Below are positions 11,690 to 23,480 of a stretch of 64,000 bases of DNA, in pieces (position 1 is the first letter of the stretch; every line of letters begins with the position of its first letter). The notes beneath the pieces are model-generated. The model saw nothing but the letters and a program-made list of their open reading frames with translations. It ran no database searches and had not been told where the DNA came from. The DNA is from Scolanthus callimorphus (Eukaryota; Cnidaria; Anthozoa; Actiniaria; Edwardsiidae). The translations under genes and the position numbers were made by a program. The stretch spans positions 19,517,073-19,581,072 of the forward strand of contig CM066912.1 of the NCBI GenBank assembly GCA_033964015.1, read 5' to 3'.

Positions 11690-14600
11690 AATATATTCTC
11701 ACTGGGTCCCATTGTGCTCTATATAAGATATGGGAGAAAAGGCCTGGCTCCGCTTATCTGCCACTTAGGTGTGTGCAGGTTTGAACCCCTCTTACTATCT
11801 TAAACCTCTCTATAACTTCTACTAACTTCCACAATATCCCATAACTCAGAAATATCCCAAAACTCAAGGATCCCATAACTCAGAAAGATGTGTTGCACCT
11901 GGTCCTAGGTCAAGAATTATTTCTTATTTTCAAACCAGTAAAACCCTGATTTATATACATATGAGACCTAATTCTGACAGTCATAGTGCCCTACAGAGCC
12001 CAACCCTGAAGACATAACACATGCATCCCCGATGCAGGGCCTGGTCTCCTCCCAAAACTCAGAATCTTAGAAAATATGATGACTTTGTACACTAGTCAAT
12101 GAGAGGGATGTATAGTGTAACAATTTACAGGCGAAAATGCTTAAGGGTTGCTGGGTCCGGGGCTGCACCCCTGCCCATATACACATATTCAAGCAGTTTA
12201 TTGACATAAGAGGTTATGATGTAAGCTCAAGGGTACAACCCCAAACCCAACAAACCCAGAAATGCCCCGTCCGAGGACAGAGCACTGGACAAAATGTCCA
12301 TTAGGACCGAAGAAGATCCCTCCAGGAGTGTTGGGCAGAGAGTTACATATCATGAAAGACTGTCTAATACATACGTTAACTTTGTTCGTCTAGTGAATTG
12401 TGTAAACAAAGGTGGGATAATCCTGATAGAACTAACACTTCACAATCGGCATGCGTAACAAAGACAACTCGATATGATATATAATACAAGATTTTAGTGG
12501 CACTGGTTTCCTCCCAAAACTCAGAATCTCAGAAAATATGATGACCTTTTACAACTAGTCAATGAGTAGGGATGTATAGTGTAACAATTTACAGGCGAAA
12601 ATGCTTAAGGGTTGCAGGGTCCGGGGCTGCACCCCTGCCCATATACACATATTCAAGCAGTCTATTGACACAAGAGGTTATGATGTAAGCTCAAGGTACA
12701 ACCCCAAACCCAACAAACCCAGAAATGCCCCGTCTGAGGACAGAGCACTGGACAAAATGTCCATAGGACCGAAGAAGATCCCTCCAGGAGTGTTGGGCAG
12801 AGAGTTACATATCATGAAAGAGTCTAATTCATACGTTAACTTTGTTCGTCTAGTGAATTCTGTAAACGAAAGTGGGTCAATCCCGATAGAGCTAACAATT
12901 CGACATGAGTGACAAAGACAACTCGATATGATATATAATACAAGATTTTAGTTGCATTGCAAACAACTGGACAAACTTCACCAAAAGGGTAGTATAGCCC
13001 CATCCTAAGGGATAACACACACTCCCAGGCAGTACACTTTACTACTTCAGCACAATTATTTGCACCTCTCCACCTCTCTAGTGGGAGGCAAGGCCTGGTT
13101 TCCTCCCAAAACTCAGAAGGGTTATCCAGAAATTATCGCGCATGACTTTTGCCGTATGAGGTTTAGTAATAAATAAACCAATCTAAAAGGTAAAAAACAA
13201 AAACAAAAAAAAAATACAAAAAAAATATAAAAATAAAAATAAAATAAATATAAAATAATAAATAAAATAAAGTAAATAATAAATGAAAAATAAAAATAAA
13301 AATTACGTACAATGTTTTCACGGTGTTGATTGCATGATCCGCTCGGATCGAGCTGTTTCCTAGGAGGTTAGAACAGGTGTTAACCCCACCTGTCACCTAA
13401 AATATTTTGTGCCAATAATGTTGCACATCGATAAAAATTCAATTAAAATCGACAAGTTATTTCTGTTGGAAAACAAACACATTTACTGAAACCAGTCTTC
13501 AAGATGCAGTTTTAAAGAATTATAAAAAAAAACGACCTTATTATGGCAGATTGTCATAGCATTTACTTTCACCCTAAAGAATAACACACACTACCAAGCA
13601 GTACACTTTATTACTTTATTACTTTAGTACAATTATTTGTACCTCCTTGCGGGAGGCAGGGCCTGGTGTCCTCCCAAAATGTAGGAAGGGTTATCCAGAA
13701 ATTAGTACAACCAAAATTTGAGGACCTTCGCCATAAGGTTAAGTAATAAGTATACCACGCTAAAAGTCAAAAATTTAGCGTACAATGTTTCCCCGGTGTT
13801 GATTACATAATCCGCTCGGATCGAGCTGTTTCCTAAGAGGTTAGCGCAGGTGTTAACTCCACCTGTCACCTAAAATACTATGTGCCAATAATAATGTTGT
13901 ACTTCGATAAAACGTTCATTGAAATCTATCAGCTATTTCTGTTAGAAAACAAAGACATTCACTGAAACCAGCCTTCAAGATGCAGAATCATAAAAAAGAC
14001 CTTTATTATGGCAGATTGTCATATCATTTACTTTCACATTACCGCATTACTTTCGTCACGCTGGTATATCATAATCTTAAAAATACACTAGAATTTGAGC
14101 GACTTTTCGCTGGGCAGAACAACTCTGTAGCCAAACTCACACTAGAACTTGAGCGACGTTTCGCTGGGCAGAACAACTCTGTAGCCAAACCCAACTAGAC
14201 AACAGATTATCTTAAAGTACACTAGATTTTGAGCGACTTTTCGCTGGGCAGAACAACTCTGTAGCCAAACTCACACTAGAATTTGAGCGACGTTTCGCTG
14301 GGCAGAACAACTCTGTAGCCAAACTCAACTGAATAACATATTATCATCTTAAAGTACACTAGAATTTTGAGCGACTTTTCGCTGGGCAGAACAACTCTGC
14401 AGCCAAACTCAATTGAACAATATAATCCTTGAAATACACTAAAATTTCAGCGACTTTTCGCTTTGCAGAACAACTCTGTTGTCAAACTTCTTTAAAACGC
14501 CGAGCCGAGCACATGCTAAGAAAAATACCTGAACCGACGAGAAAGCAACGTGGGAAATAATTCAGGGCAACCGAATACTCACAGTACATCTTTGAATATA

Positions 14601-15155
14601 GGGAGAATATGTGTCCGGGCTTTCTAGGTCGGTTGCCGGGAGTTAAAGGAATCAGAACTTCCAAGCTGGAAACCAAAGCAAACAATACATTAAGAATGCA
14701 AAAATGAAACGCCAACAACGAAATTAAATACCGAATCTGTCGGATATACCCAAGGTTTATCTTGAGATGGATGGACTTGAGACGGATGGGGAAGTAGAAT
14801 TGAAGAGACAGCAGGCAATGGTGTTCCTTCGTGGACGCTTCAGAAAGGGTGGCGAGTCAGGCTTGAACGGAGATTGCGACAGGAACACGTTCGAACACCA
14901 AGTTGAAGCTGAAGTGCAGACGACGCCAGTAGAAAATAAATAACTTGAGTGTTGATAGCGGGAAGAGAGGAGAGGAGACGACGAGAACAAGTAAATTTTA
15001 ATTGTAGAAGTAGGCTGCGAAGTCTTGTGAAGAGTAGAGTGCAGACTTGAGTCGAACTGGAGGAACGTCTAAGACGGGCGTTCGTTCTCAACCAACTGAG
15101 TATGTTAATGAGTTGATATCTTATATACGTACTGCTGGTCCCCAGTGGGAATAGT
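11685..15155. mobile_element. 3.5-kb non-coding element with matching ends and internal duplications
   Basis: Bounded by the same left and right ends as 11318-11689. It holds a 464-bp tandem duplication (about 12048-12510 and 12510-12960, aligned on ACAGGCGAAAATGCTTAAGG) and a second duplicated block (about 13010-13510 and 13570-13985, aligned on ATCCGCTCGGATCGAGCTGT), then the tandem array at 14092-14485. No plausible protein on either strand. An A-rich stretch lies at 13190-13310. Class uncertain; the ends suggest a DNA transposon. Confidence 0.5.
14092..14485. repeat. Dimeric tandem repeat, 54- and 80-bp subunits
   Basis: Six copies of a core containing GAGCGACTTTTCGCTGGGCA and GAACAACTCTGTAGCCAAAC. 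Core starts fall at 14097, 14151, 14231, 14285, 14369 and 14449, so spacing alternates (54, 80, 54, 84, 80), giving a ~134-bp higher unit. The short ORF across it is just the repeat translated. Confidence 0.85.
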
Positions 15156-15226
15156 CCTTGATGACTGTGAAATCTGTGTTCCGAGCGCGCAAAGCATGCT
15201 GGGAAGAGGTGTCCTCCCCCCCTTGG

Positions 15227-16162
15227 TTATGCCACAGTCTCACAGGTACATAACTGCAGCACATCGTTAATGCGGCTGGTGTAAGCTAGCTTTCTTTTTT
15301 GTCTGACATCAGAGGTGTCAATGTCAAGGAACTGGCACACCCTGATGAGGAAGGAGACACTAAGCTTGTTCAGCTTGTTATCGTTCCTGAGCTTACACAA
15401 GTCGATTGATTCGAATACAATTGGGTGGCGCAGCTGACACTCTGACAAAACAGCAGCACGCATTTCCTCGTAATCCGCTTGATGGCGTTCCTCAGGTGGT
15501 GCGTGCCGATCTTTCGCCGACTAACGAGAAAAGTATGATTGAATTTGCGACGCTGATAGGAAGTCGCTTATTCCGAACTTCCTTTCGCCTTTAAAGTCCT
15601 TGGCAAAGCGCATTTCGTTGGCTACGGTCTCAGGGTCAAACTTGAGCCCAGAAGTTTTCCCCCGGTCGAACATCTCGTCAAGGTATGCCTTCTGTGCCTC
15701 TGAAAAGCGCTGGGATTTCCTACCCTCTTTCAGAGCCCAACTTTTAGGGAGTACTTCTTGCTCAGGACAGGCTTCTTGCAGGGTAGCTGTCTGTAACTGT
15801 GGCTGAGAGGTCTGTCCTTCAGGAGCTTTTCTCTGTAGAGTAACTTGGCCTTGTCATAGAGGGTTTCCTTTTCTTGCTTGAAAACGCACTTACCATGCTC
15901 AAGGTGTCGCTCTACAGAGGAAAACGCTGGTATGTGCGTATGCACCCCTCATTTGGACAGCTGAAAAGTCTTGGAGTAGCGCCGTCTACCTCCGCCTGCT
16001 GGTCTTCCTCTTCCTCTTCTGACTCTTCGTCCACATCCCGTCCTTCCTCAATTGGGGGCCTAACACTAAGAACACGAGGTCGATTCCCGGACGCAACATC
16101 TATAAAACCACCCTCAGAGAACTCATTGGTGATCTTAGCCGCTTCTGGCAGTGTATCGGGAC
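15227..16162 (-). pseudogene. C2H2 zinc-finger protein of an invertebrate-expanded family, last exon, broken
   Basis: The exon starts after CCCTGCAG at 16163 and ends at TAA 15229-15227. It runs through a Glu-rich acidic linker (~16010), a C2H2-like finger (FSCPNEGCIRTYQRF then SSVERHLEHGKC), a segment resembling other family members (LYDKAKLLYREKL) and a homeodomain-like C-terminal block (RFSEAQKAYLDEMF ... FLSASQIQSYFSR). Three faults: a one-base deletion inside the finger at ~15925, another frame change near 15,770-15,810, and an in-frame TAG just after QSYFSR (~15,520). I recognise the C-terminal pattern from repetitive cnidarian proteins of unknown function; no gene symbol applies. Upstream exons were not found. 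Confidence 0.6.
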
Positions 16163-16400
16163 CTGCAGGGAAATCAAGGTAACGTTCCAAGAATGCCCCA
16201 AAAAATCATTTCGCTAATAGACGAGTTCACGCTTTCAGGTGCATCATGGGTAATGGGATGGCATTTTGCCCTGATTACCCATGATGCAACTAAGAGCACC
16301 AGTTCGTCCATAGATGAGGGCTAGCTCTTGCATGCAGATGATAAAATGCGGAGAATAGCACTATTATAATGATTCTTTTTTATTACACATGATCGAACAC

Positions 16401-17035
16401 ATGCAAGTTTGTTGTTTGTTTTGTGTGTATACTCGTATAACCATGATAGTGTAATGCCACCTATGAACGTTTCCTTTAATGAAAGGAGTGCAATGTCCTA
16501 GGGGCTATTGGTCACCAGCGTAATGATCTGTAAGTTGCGTATAATTATTGTGTTTGCGTTCATCTAAGTTCGCCTGCAGGTGTATTCATATAGCATGATA
16601 GCGCAATGTCTCTGTCAAGCACCTCACTAATTTGTGGGTGTGTAATGCTATTTAAGAGACTATCAGCTTTATGAAAATAAATTCTGTGTAGTGGGAAAAC
16701 TTTTATGATTGCTTCACTTAAGTAGGATTTGTTTTGTACGGGTGTGTGTATTTTGTGTGCGTGTGTAAGAGTAGATTACACATATCTCTTGTCACTAACA
16801 GGGTGTTTACAACCTGTAAGCTTCAAGATTTTGTTTTTAAGATTTTGTGTCTATTAATCACTATAACAAAGAGATTAATAGTTTCCATTTATCTATCTGT
16901 TAATTATTTTAAGGTTATTTAATCTTAAGTGAAAATATGGATGATATACAGTATTATCATGTTATACTCACAGATATTACTTGTAAAAACGAAAAATCTT
17001 AGTGTCTAGATTAATTGTCATATATATCTGTAGAC
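16401..17035. repeat. Dispersed repeat copy 1 (uninterrupted)
   Basis: Near-identical to 19570-19725 plus 20456-20952, differing by a few substitutions and small indels. No ORF of note. Serves as the empty-site reference for the insertion at 19726-20448. Confidence 0.85.
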
Positions 17036-17165
17036 AGGATGTATAGATCTACTGATAGATCTATCTATGAAAATCCATGCATGGAGGTCTCTAAACAACT
17101 GTAATGTCAACTGTGCATTTCAGTAAGTCTTCGTCATCAGGGATTGGGAAGACTGAAGGACCATT

Positions 17166-18248
17166 AAGGTGACTCGCTCGAAATGGTTTGTGCGCTCATC
17201 TGTGTCCAGAGCTGGATTACCAGGTTATACATATCGGGCTAAAACTTTTGCGTTTTTTTGCCGATTTCAGTAGTTCTTTTTGTAAATCAAGCACAAATCA
17301 CCCTAGATTTGCTGCGAATTCTCCGATCTTTGCAATCTTTTTCATCTAAGTAACAATTCTTAAATGCAAAGACGACCCCATAGTTTTTAATGCCTTCTCA
17401 TAAGAAATAAATCTTGGCGATGCTCATTAGAAGACTTAAACTTTCATCTGGCCAAGTTTCAGAAAATTCGTTAGCATTAGCATTTCACAACAAGAGGTTT
17501 GAAGCCTGCGGCCATGGAGAGGGCGCAGTTAGCTCGCAGAGGAAAATTAAAATTCGCGGCAATGAAACATTCAACTTTAAGTTAAACCTGCATAATAGCT
17601 TTCAAAAACATTCAGTTTATTTCCGTGATATCTCTTTTGATACAAAACATCCAATTTTAAGGTTAAATTTACAAAGTGCGGGATGCCATAAATTTCTGGT
17701 TTTATGCCCCAACAAACAGTGCTTCTAAAGTTAAGTGGTTTGGATTTAAAGCAATTGCTCTTAACATATAGTTTGACATGCATCTAGGTTAGTTGTCCCA
17801 AAAATTGATAGGTTGAAATGCTTTTATTAGTGCACAGGAATTTTTTACATTCATGCCTTAGTGAAAGACTTAATTTGTGGTGCGTCTACGACATCGACCT
17901 CGCTAATACATTTCTGACCTACGAATTTTCTTAAACTTGGCCAGATGAAAGTTCAAGTCTTCTAATGAGCATCGCCAAGATTTAAGGCGAAAATATCTGC
18001 AATATTTTTTTATGAGAGGGCATTACAAACTATGGGGTCGTCTTTGTAATTAAGAATTGTGACTTAGATGAAAAGGATTGCAAAGATCGGAGAAATCGCT
18101 GCTATTCTAGGGTCATTTGTGCTTGATTTACAAAAAGAATTACTGGAATCGGCAAAAAAACGCAAAAGTTATAGCCCGATATGTATAACCTGGTAGTTCA
18201 GCTCTGGACACAGATGAGGGCACAAACCATTTCGAGCGAGTCACCTTT
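17166..18248. mobile_element. Long inverted-repeat element, TTA target duplication (PIF/Harbinger-like MITE)
   Basis: About 305 bp at the left (AGGTGACTCGCTCGAAATGG onward, to ~17472) is repeated in inverted orientation at ~17923-18245, with a spacer of ~450 bp. The flanks give TTA on both sides of AGGTGAC...GTCACCT. A 3-bp TWA duplication is typical of PIF/Harbinger, so I infer that superfamily. Arms are roughly 90% alike by eye. No transposase inside. Confidence 0.65.
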
Positions 18249-19569
18249 ACATCGTTTACAACTTAAATCGCATGGGAAAAGCTGACCTGGGCATTTCTCT
18301 GAGTAAACCCTTATTACTATAGATGCGAGTTTAGCTGGTAATAAGATCATTCACGGTCGAATTTTCAAGTTACAACAATTATTCTAAAAACACCTCCTTT
18401 GGAAAATTTAAAATATCCCAAACAGACGAGCTTAATATATCAAATGAACTACACCATTTGGTAGTGCAGAGGTTGCTTAAGCTCTGTGAGAACAATTATA
18501 GAAATCGGAAGATTTTTTCAGGGTCAAACATACGCTAGAAGTTGAGGTCTATTTCTGAAATAAATACTCGGGAGCCACCTTAATCTCAACAGCTTATTCG
18601 TGAGACAGTCACGTGTTTCTGCTTTGGTACCAAGCCCAACCCAACACGTAAATGCAACAAGGCTAGTCTTTTAGATAATTTACACCATAAGCCGAAATCG
18701 AGGGAAAACGAAATAACCATAGGATTCACCTGTGACGAGACGTGAATTTCACCATCTATTTCCCAATGTTTACATTGGAGTGCAAATTTATCATATATGT
18801 ATAAGCTTTCCATTTGAATTGAGCACATCACATTCCTGCAAAAAAGGCAACAAATGGACGAAAAACCTTTGAAAAGTAGGTTCAAAAGGAAATAGAAGGA
18901 GAAACTAACTCAGAATTTTGCAGGAAAACATTAGAACTTACTTACTGGTTGTATGGAAGACTTTGTTATGAAATCAACTGAATATAACAGTATTTTGAAG
19001 GAAAGTTCATGTAGCTAACGGTATTTTTAAGGAAAGTTCATGTAAATTTGAAAGTTTCTCAGCTGACTTATGTCACTCGCAAATGCATACGCCATTTTGT
19101 TTTGTAACCTGGCAATATGGACAGCACAGGGATTCCATAAAATAAAGGAATCCCAAGGGATAGCTACATACTGACCTATGCGTGTATCGTAGTGTGGTGT
19201 GCTTATTGGGCTATGATTATTTAAATTAATTATTAATGAATGTGAAATTGATGGGTTATATGAGAACAAATTGGTTAATTAGTCAAATGAGGGTAATCGT
19301 GAGATGTGGAAGTGGGGACAATGTGTGTATTTGTTTATAAGTTATCAATATGGATTAATGATGTGATACAGAAGAAAGTAATTAAAAATAAGAAAAAGAT
19401 ACAAATGGAAATTATTATCACCTACTCGGTACCATCGGAGAGGATTTTATTTTAGTTTGGGATGCTCGGTTCCTTTTTTGTTGGGTTTCAGTTGGGGCTG
19501 TGCAATGTCCACCTCGCAAGTGGACCGCCATCCATCTGTCATCAACAAACTTAGGTGCATGCCATTATA
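18249..19569. other. Non-coding stretch, nothing recognised
   Basis: AT-rich, with no coding ORF, tandem array or clear inverted repeat that I could see on either strand. Confidence 0.4.
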
Positions 19570-19725
19570 TTGCAAGGTTGTTTTTTGTGTGTGTATACTC
19601 GTATAACCATGATAGTGCAATGGCACCTACGAACGTTTCCTTTAATGAAAGGAGTGCAATGTCCTAGGGGCTATCTGGTCACCAGCGTAATGATTTGTAA
19701 GTTGCGTATAATTATTGTGTTTGCG

Positions 19726-20448
19726 CAGAAACATATAAGTGAGTTGAAACGTGTAAGGGGTCCGCCATTTGACTTTTGAAGGGGGGGGGGGGGGGGGGGG
19801 GGGGGTGTGGATGATTTTTTTTTGCAAGATTTTTTTTTACGTCTCTAAGATATTGTAGGATATTTATTTCGTAAAATTAGTTGATGATTATGACAAATAT
19901 GCTGTGCAGGATATCTTTTTTTCAAAATCATCCACCCCCCCCCCCCCCCTCAGAAGTCAAATGGTCGGCCCCTAACAGCGCAACAACCTGCGAACAACTC
20001 GCGATCAATAAACACCATATTTGGAAAGCATCAGGTTCTTCGTTTAGCCAATCAGCAACGGGAGATTTGATTCGTCATATTTTCTAAAAATAATGTGCGC
20101 GAATTCTTCACAACAGAACAGAAGCACAAAATAAGTTCAGTTCACTGTTTTACTTCCATGCTCAAAACCCACCAAAAAGATTTTTTATCATAACTTTCGC
20201 TGTTCTCGTAATATGATTGAAAGATTTGCCGTGGTAAATAAGAGTGCAGACAACGCTGTTTGCATCAACACGCGCGCGCTTTTCTAAACCAACGGAAAAC
20301 AGCTCGAATGCGCGTGCAATCCGAACCGGAAAAGTCTTACGTGAATTTTGATTTCCAAATATGGTGTTTAGTGATTGCGAGTTGTTCGCTGGTTGACACA
20401 TCAGATTCATTTGTCTGTTACACGTTTCAACTAAGTTATGTGTTTCTG
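19726..20448. mobile_element. Foldback DNA element, hAT-like ends, 7-bp target duplication
   Basis: Starts CAGAAACATATAAGTGAGTT and ends with its near-perfect inverse ...TGTGTTTCTG. The arms continue inwards (GCGAACAACTCGCGAT and CACCATATTTGG pair with 20350-20400). Flanked by direct GTTTGCG, duplicated relative to copy 1 of the host repeat. CAG...CTG ends would fit hAT, which normally makes 8-bp duplications, so the assignment is tentative. Carries a nested MITE at 19754-19974. Confidence 0.65.
19754..19974. mobile_element. MITE with GGGGCCGACCATTTGACTT ends and poly-G/poly-C tips, nested
   Basis: The left AAGGGGTCCGCCATTTGACT plus a long G run pairs with the right C run plus AGTCAAATGGTCGGCCCCT. 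A relative is at 54776-54922. It lies in the left arm of the foldback element, so it inserted later. Confidence 0.7.
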
Positions 20449-21173
20449 GTTTGCGTTCATCTAAGTTCGCCTGCAGGTGTATTCATATAGCATGATAGTG
20501 AAATGTCTCTGTCAAGCACCTCACTAATTTGTGGGTGTGTAATGCTATTTAAGAGACTATCAGCTTTATGAAAATAAATTCTGTGTAGTGGGAAAACTTT
20601 TATGATTGCTTCACTTAAGTAGGATTTGTTTTGTACGGGTGTGTGTATTTTGTGTGCGTGTGTAAGAGTGAGTAGATTACACATATCTCTTGTAACTAAC
20701 AGGGTGTTTACAACCTGTAAGCTTCAAGATTTTGTTTTTAAGATTTTGTGTCTATTAATCACTATAACAAAAAGATTAATAGTTTCCATTTATCTATCTT
20801 TTAATTATTTTAAGGTTATTTAATCTTAAGTGAAAATATGGATGATATACAGTTATCAGTTATCAGTTATTATCATGTTATACTCACAGATATTACTTGT
20901 AAAAACGAAAAATCTTAGTGTCTAGATTAATTGTCATATAGATCTATAGACGGTTATGGTGGATCCACAGATCCATCCTGATCCATCCGCGTCAGAACCA
21001 TTACTTTGTATACTAGTGTCCTGTTTCCAGAAAGTGAAGAAATAGATCGTGTACCAATTTTCCATCGTTTCCGTAATTATCTGCTTTAGACAAAATTCTC
21101 CCGCAGAGGAAGCGCTCTAAGTAACAAGTCACGAGGAAACTCATTTGGGTCATGAACTAATGTTGTCAAGTCT

Positions 21174-21378
21174 TACCGTCGGTTGCAGCTACCCGTCTAC
21201 ACTCACGTCAAAAACATGTTCTGTCGGCACGCGAAACTTCAAAGTTTTGACAGCGAAACTTGGATGTTTTGACGACCAAACTTGAACGTTTTTGTTACAA
21301 TATTCAAGTTCGAAGTTTCACGTGCCGACAGAACATGTTTTTGTCGAGCGTGTAGACGGGTAGATGCAATCGACGGTA
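21174..21378. mobile_element. Foldback MITE, ~66-bp arms
   Basis: TACCGTCGGTTGCAGCTACC at the left is mirrored by 21359-21378, and the arms run on through CACGTCAAAAACATGTTCTG and GTCGGCACGCGAAACTT. No ORF. Confidence 0.75.
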
Positions 21379-22514
21379 TCTCCAGTACGCACTCCGTGGC
21401 CCTACTAGAAATTCACATAAAATCAACTCCAGTTATCTTTGGATGGTCACGTCGGGGTCACCGAAATATGTTACCCGCTAGATCCGGTACATTCAAACGA
21501 GACGAATATTCCCAGAAGTTCTGAATATATTTCCAAATGATTACGCGTTTAATAGGTTATTTCGTCCTGACTCCAACTCTATTAACTCTCTAGGCAACGC
21601 CTCTATAAACCCGCATTCAACCGCTGGTTAAATGCTCTTTATGCGCGTGCGCATATTGCTAACCGAAGTGTCAAATTTACTCCTCATATAATAAGCACGT
21701 CGAATACATATACAGAGACCTGAAGAAAAAAACATCTCAATGTTCTTAGAATCACCTAATTCACGTAACATTTAGGCCAGTTTTTCGAAAGTCTGTTTCG
21801 GACATACGAGTATCCTGTAGTACCTTAAACATCATTTTTAAACAAAAAGAAATCAACAGTTGAGTTCTACAAATGGCTTCCCTCAAAAGGAACTGCATCA
21901 CATTTCTGCTGCCTCTTGAAGGACGCTTTTCCTCAATTCGGCACTTTTTTACATTGATATCGGCGGTAATCCCTAAAATACTGGGCGCTACCCATATTCA
22001 AGTACCGTTGAATGATATCATTAGACAGTTCTCCAAGAGCTTCCTGATTGTGTCATGTAGTTGTTATTTCATTATTTTATTTTTGTCATCACCATCATTT
22101 TATCTACTGTACTTTTCATTGTATGTGCAGTTGCAATGAATTTCCCTATGTGTTGTGTGGTACCAGAAAATCTCCAATATCCAAATTATGTTCATGCAGC
22201 ACAAAACAAATGCCTATGTGTCAGCTGTGGTAATTAAACTTAGCTACCACTGTTCCAGTGAGAGGGAATGTTATTGATTCATCTCTTAGATATTGTACTA
22301 TAGATTTTGTGTTTCTAGAAAAAATATATATGGACGAGATTAATTACAGAGGGAAGAAAGAGTCAATGTACCCTGGATTTTTCATATAAACACTTGAAAA
22401 ACTTCGGAAAGAGGGAGGAGAACATATTTTCCTATGATCATGTAGACACATACATATATAATTGTTTCAGGTGAGGGAACTATGAGACAACATAATTAAA
22501 AAAAACATAACTTA
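21379..22514. other. Non-coding stretch
   Basis: No supported gene. A TGTGTGGTACCAGAAAAT string at ~22155 resembles one end of the TGTGTGGTTCCAGAAA MITE family, but the partner end was not found. Confidence 0.35.
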
Positions 22515-23160
22515 ATTTTAATTAAATGCGTTACTTTCTTCAGCCCTGTAAAGGATGCTGTGATCAAAACACTGGACCCACGTTGCCTTTAATGCAGTAT
22601 TTCCTCTAATCTCCTCCTGGGCCAGTGCAACCATGTGCTCTCTATCTTCCTGTAGTCTGCAATCATTGATTTGGTTAACTCTCCTGTTCCAGTCTAAGAA
22701 AGAAGTGTGATGTGTGTAACACTTGTTACACACCTGTTTCTGGACTGACGGTTTTTAGTTATCTCAAGGGTTTCTATATAAGCACTTTCCTCTAGCTGTG
22801 AATATGGAGTGATTATCTCTTCCCTATCTTTTAATACATTTCCTAGAGTGCTTCTCCACAGCTTGCAGGGTTGAGCTTTGTTCGGAGTAGATATTGCGTC
22901 TGACATATCTTCTCGATTTACTTCGCACTTTTCGAAAAGACCAACCCAACATGTCTTGTTTTGGCTTTGCCAGCTGCCTTGATTTCTTCCATATTTTGTG
23001 TAATAGGCTGATCATTTCTAGCCTTAACTACAATGTTTCGCAAGTGTTCTAGAAAGCAACCATAAACTCCAAAGACAACTTGTGCTCCAATGGCTCTCTT
23101 TGGCTCTCTTTGGCCCTTTCAGGATTTTCCTTGTTAAATAAACTACTTAAGGTATTTGCA
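22515..23160 (-). pseudogene. Decayed coding remnant, unrecognised protein
   Basis: Coding-like stretches in changing frames: ~23110-22930 (VFGVYGCFLEHLRNIVVKAR), 22906-22735 (LWRSTLGNVLKDREEIITPY) and 22690-22518 (HMVALAQEEIRGNTALKATW). Frame changes near 22,925 and 23,100 and a phase mismatch at the only visible intron (22694-22732) indicate decay. I do not recognise the family. Confidence 0.35.
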
Positions 23161-23480
23161 TAGGCCAATTTTGAACAACTTAGGCACAAATTACATCAGA
23201 TTCTTTAAACAATTCACTTATTCTGCATAGCAAATCTGGTAGAGTGATCTGTAAGGTGTATTTTTCTAAAAAAAATTGAGACAACGCCCAATTGAAGTGT
23301 TAACGTAATTAATCTTTACAATCGAAATTGTATAGTTTTTTTGCATTTTTCTTTTCTTTTCTTTCCTTTCGACAATATCAAAAGTATGCCCGACACAAAG
23401 GGTCAGCTGTCGCGATCAACCGGTCAAATAGCGCCTGTTATGTTAGGGTGCTAACCAGCGGCTTCACCCTTAAAAACAAG

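Larger units (their letters stand above)
19570..20952. repeat. Dispersed repeat copy 2, split by a foldback insertion
   Basis: Matches 16401-17035 up to the GTTTGCG at 19719-19725 and again from the GTTTGCG at 20449-20455 onward. The 723 bp between are absent from copy 1. Confidence 0.85.

Noticed and set aside
11775..11800. tRNA B-box-like GGTTCAAACCT on the minus strand
   Set aside because: No A-box at the right distance and no acceptor stem.
13163..13396. Phe/Tyr-rich minus-strand ORF
   Set aside because: Translation of an A-rich simple repeat.
13980..14198. ORF with repeated FAGQNNSVAK peptide
   Set aside because: Direct reading of the tandem array; the frame is lost in later units.
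16070..16100. GGTCGATTCCCGG resembling a tRNA T-arm
   Set aside because: Lies in the coding frame of the C2H2 gene, with no other tRNA features.
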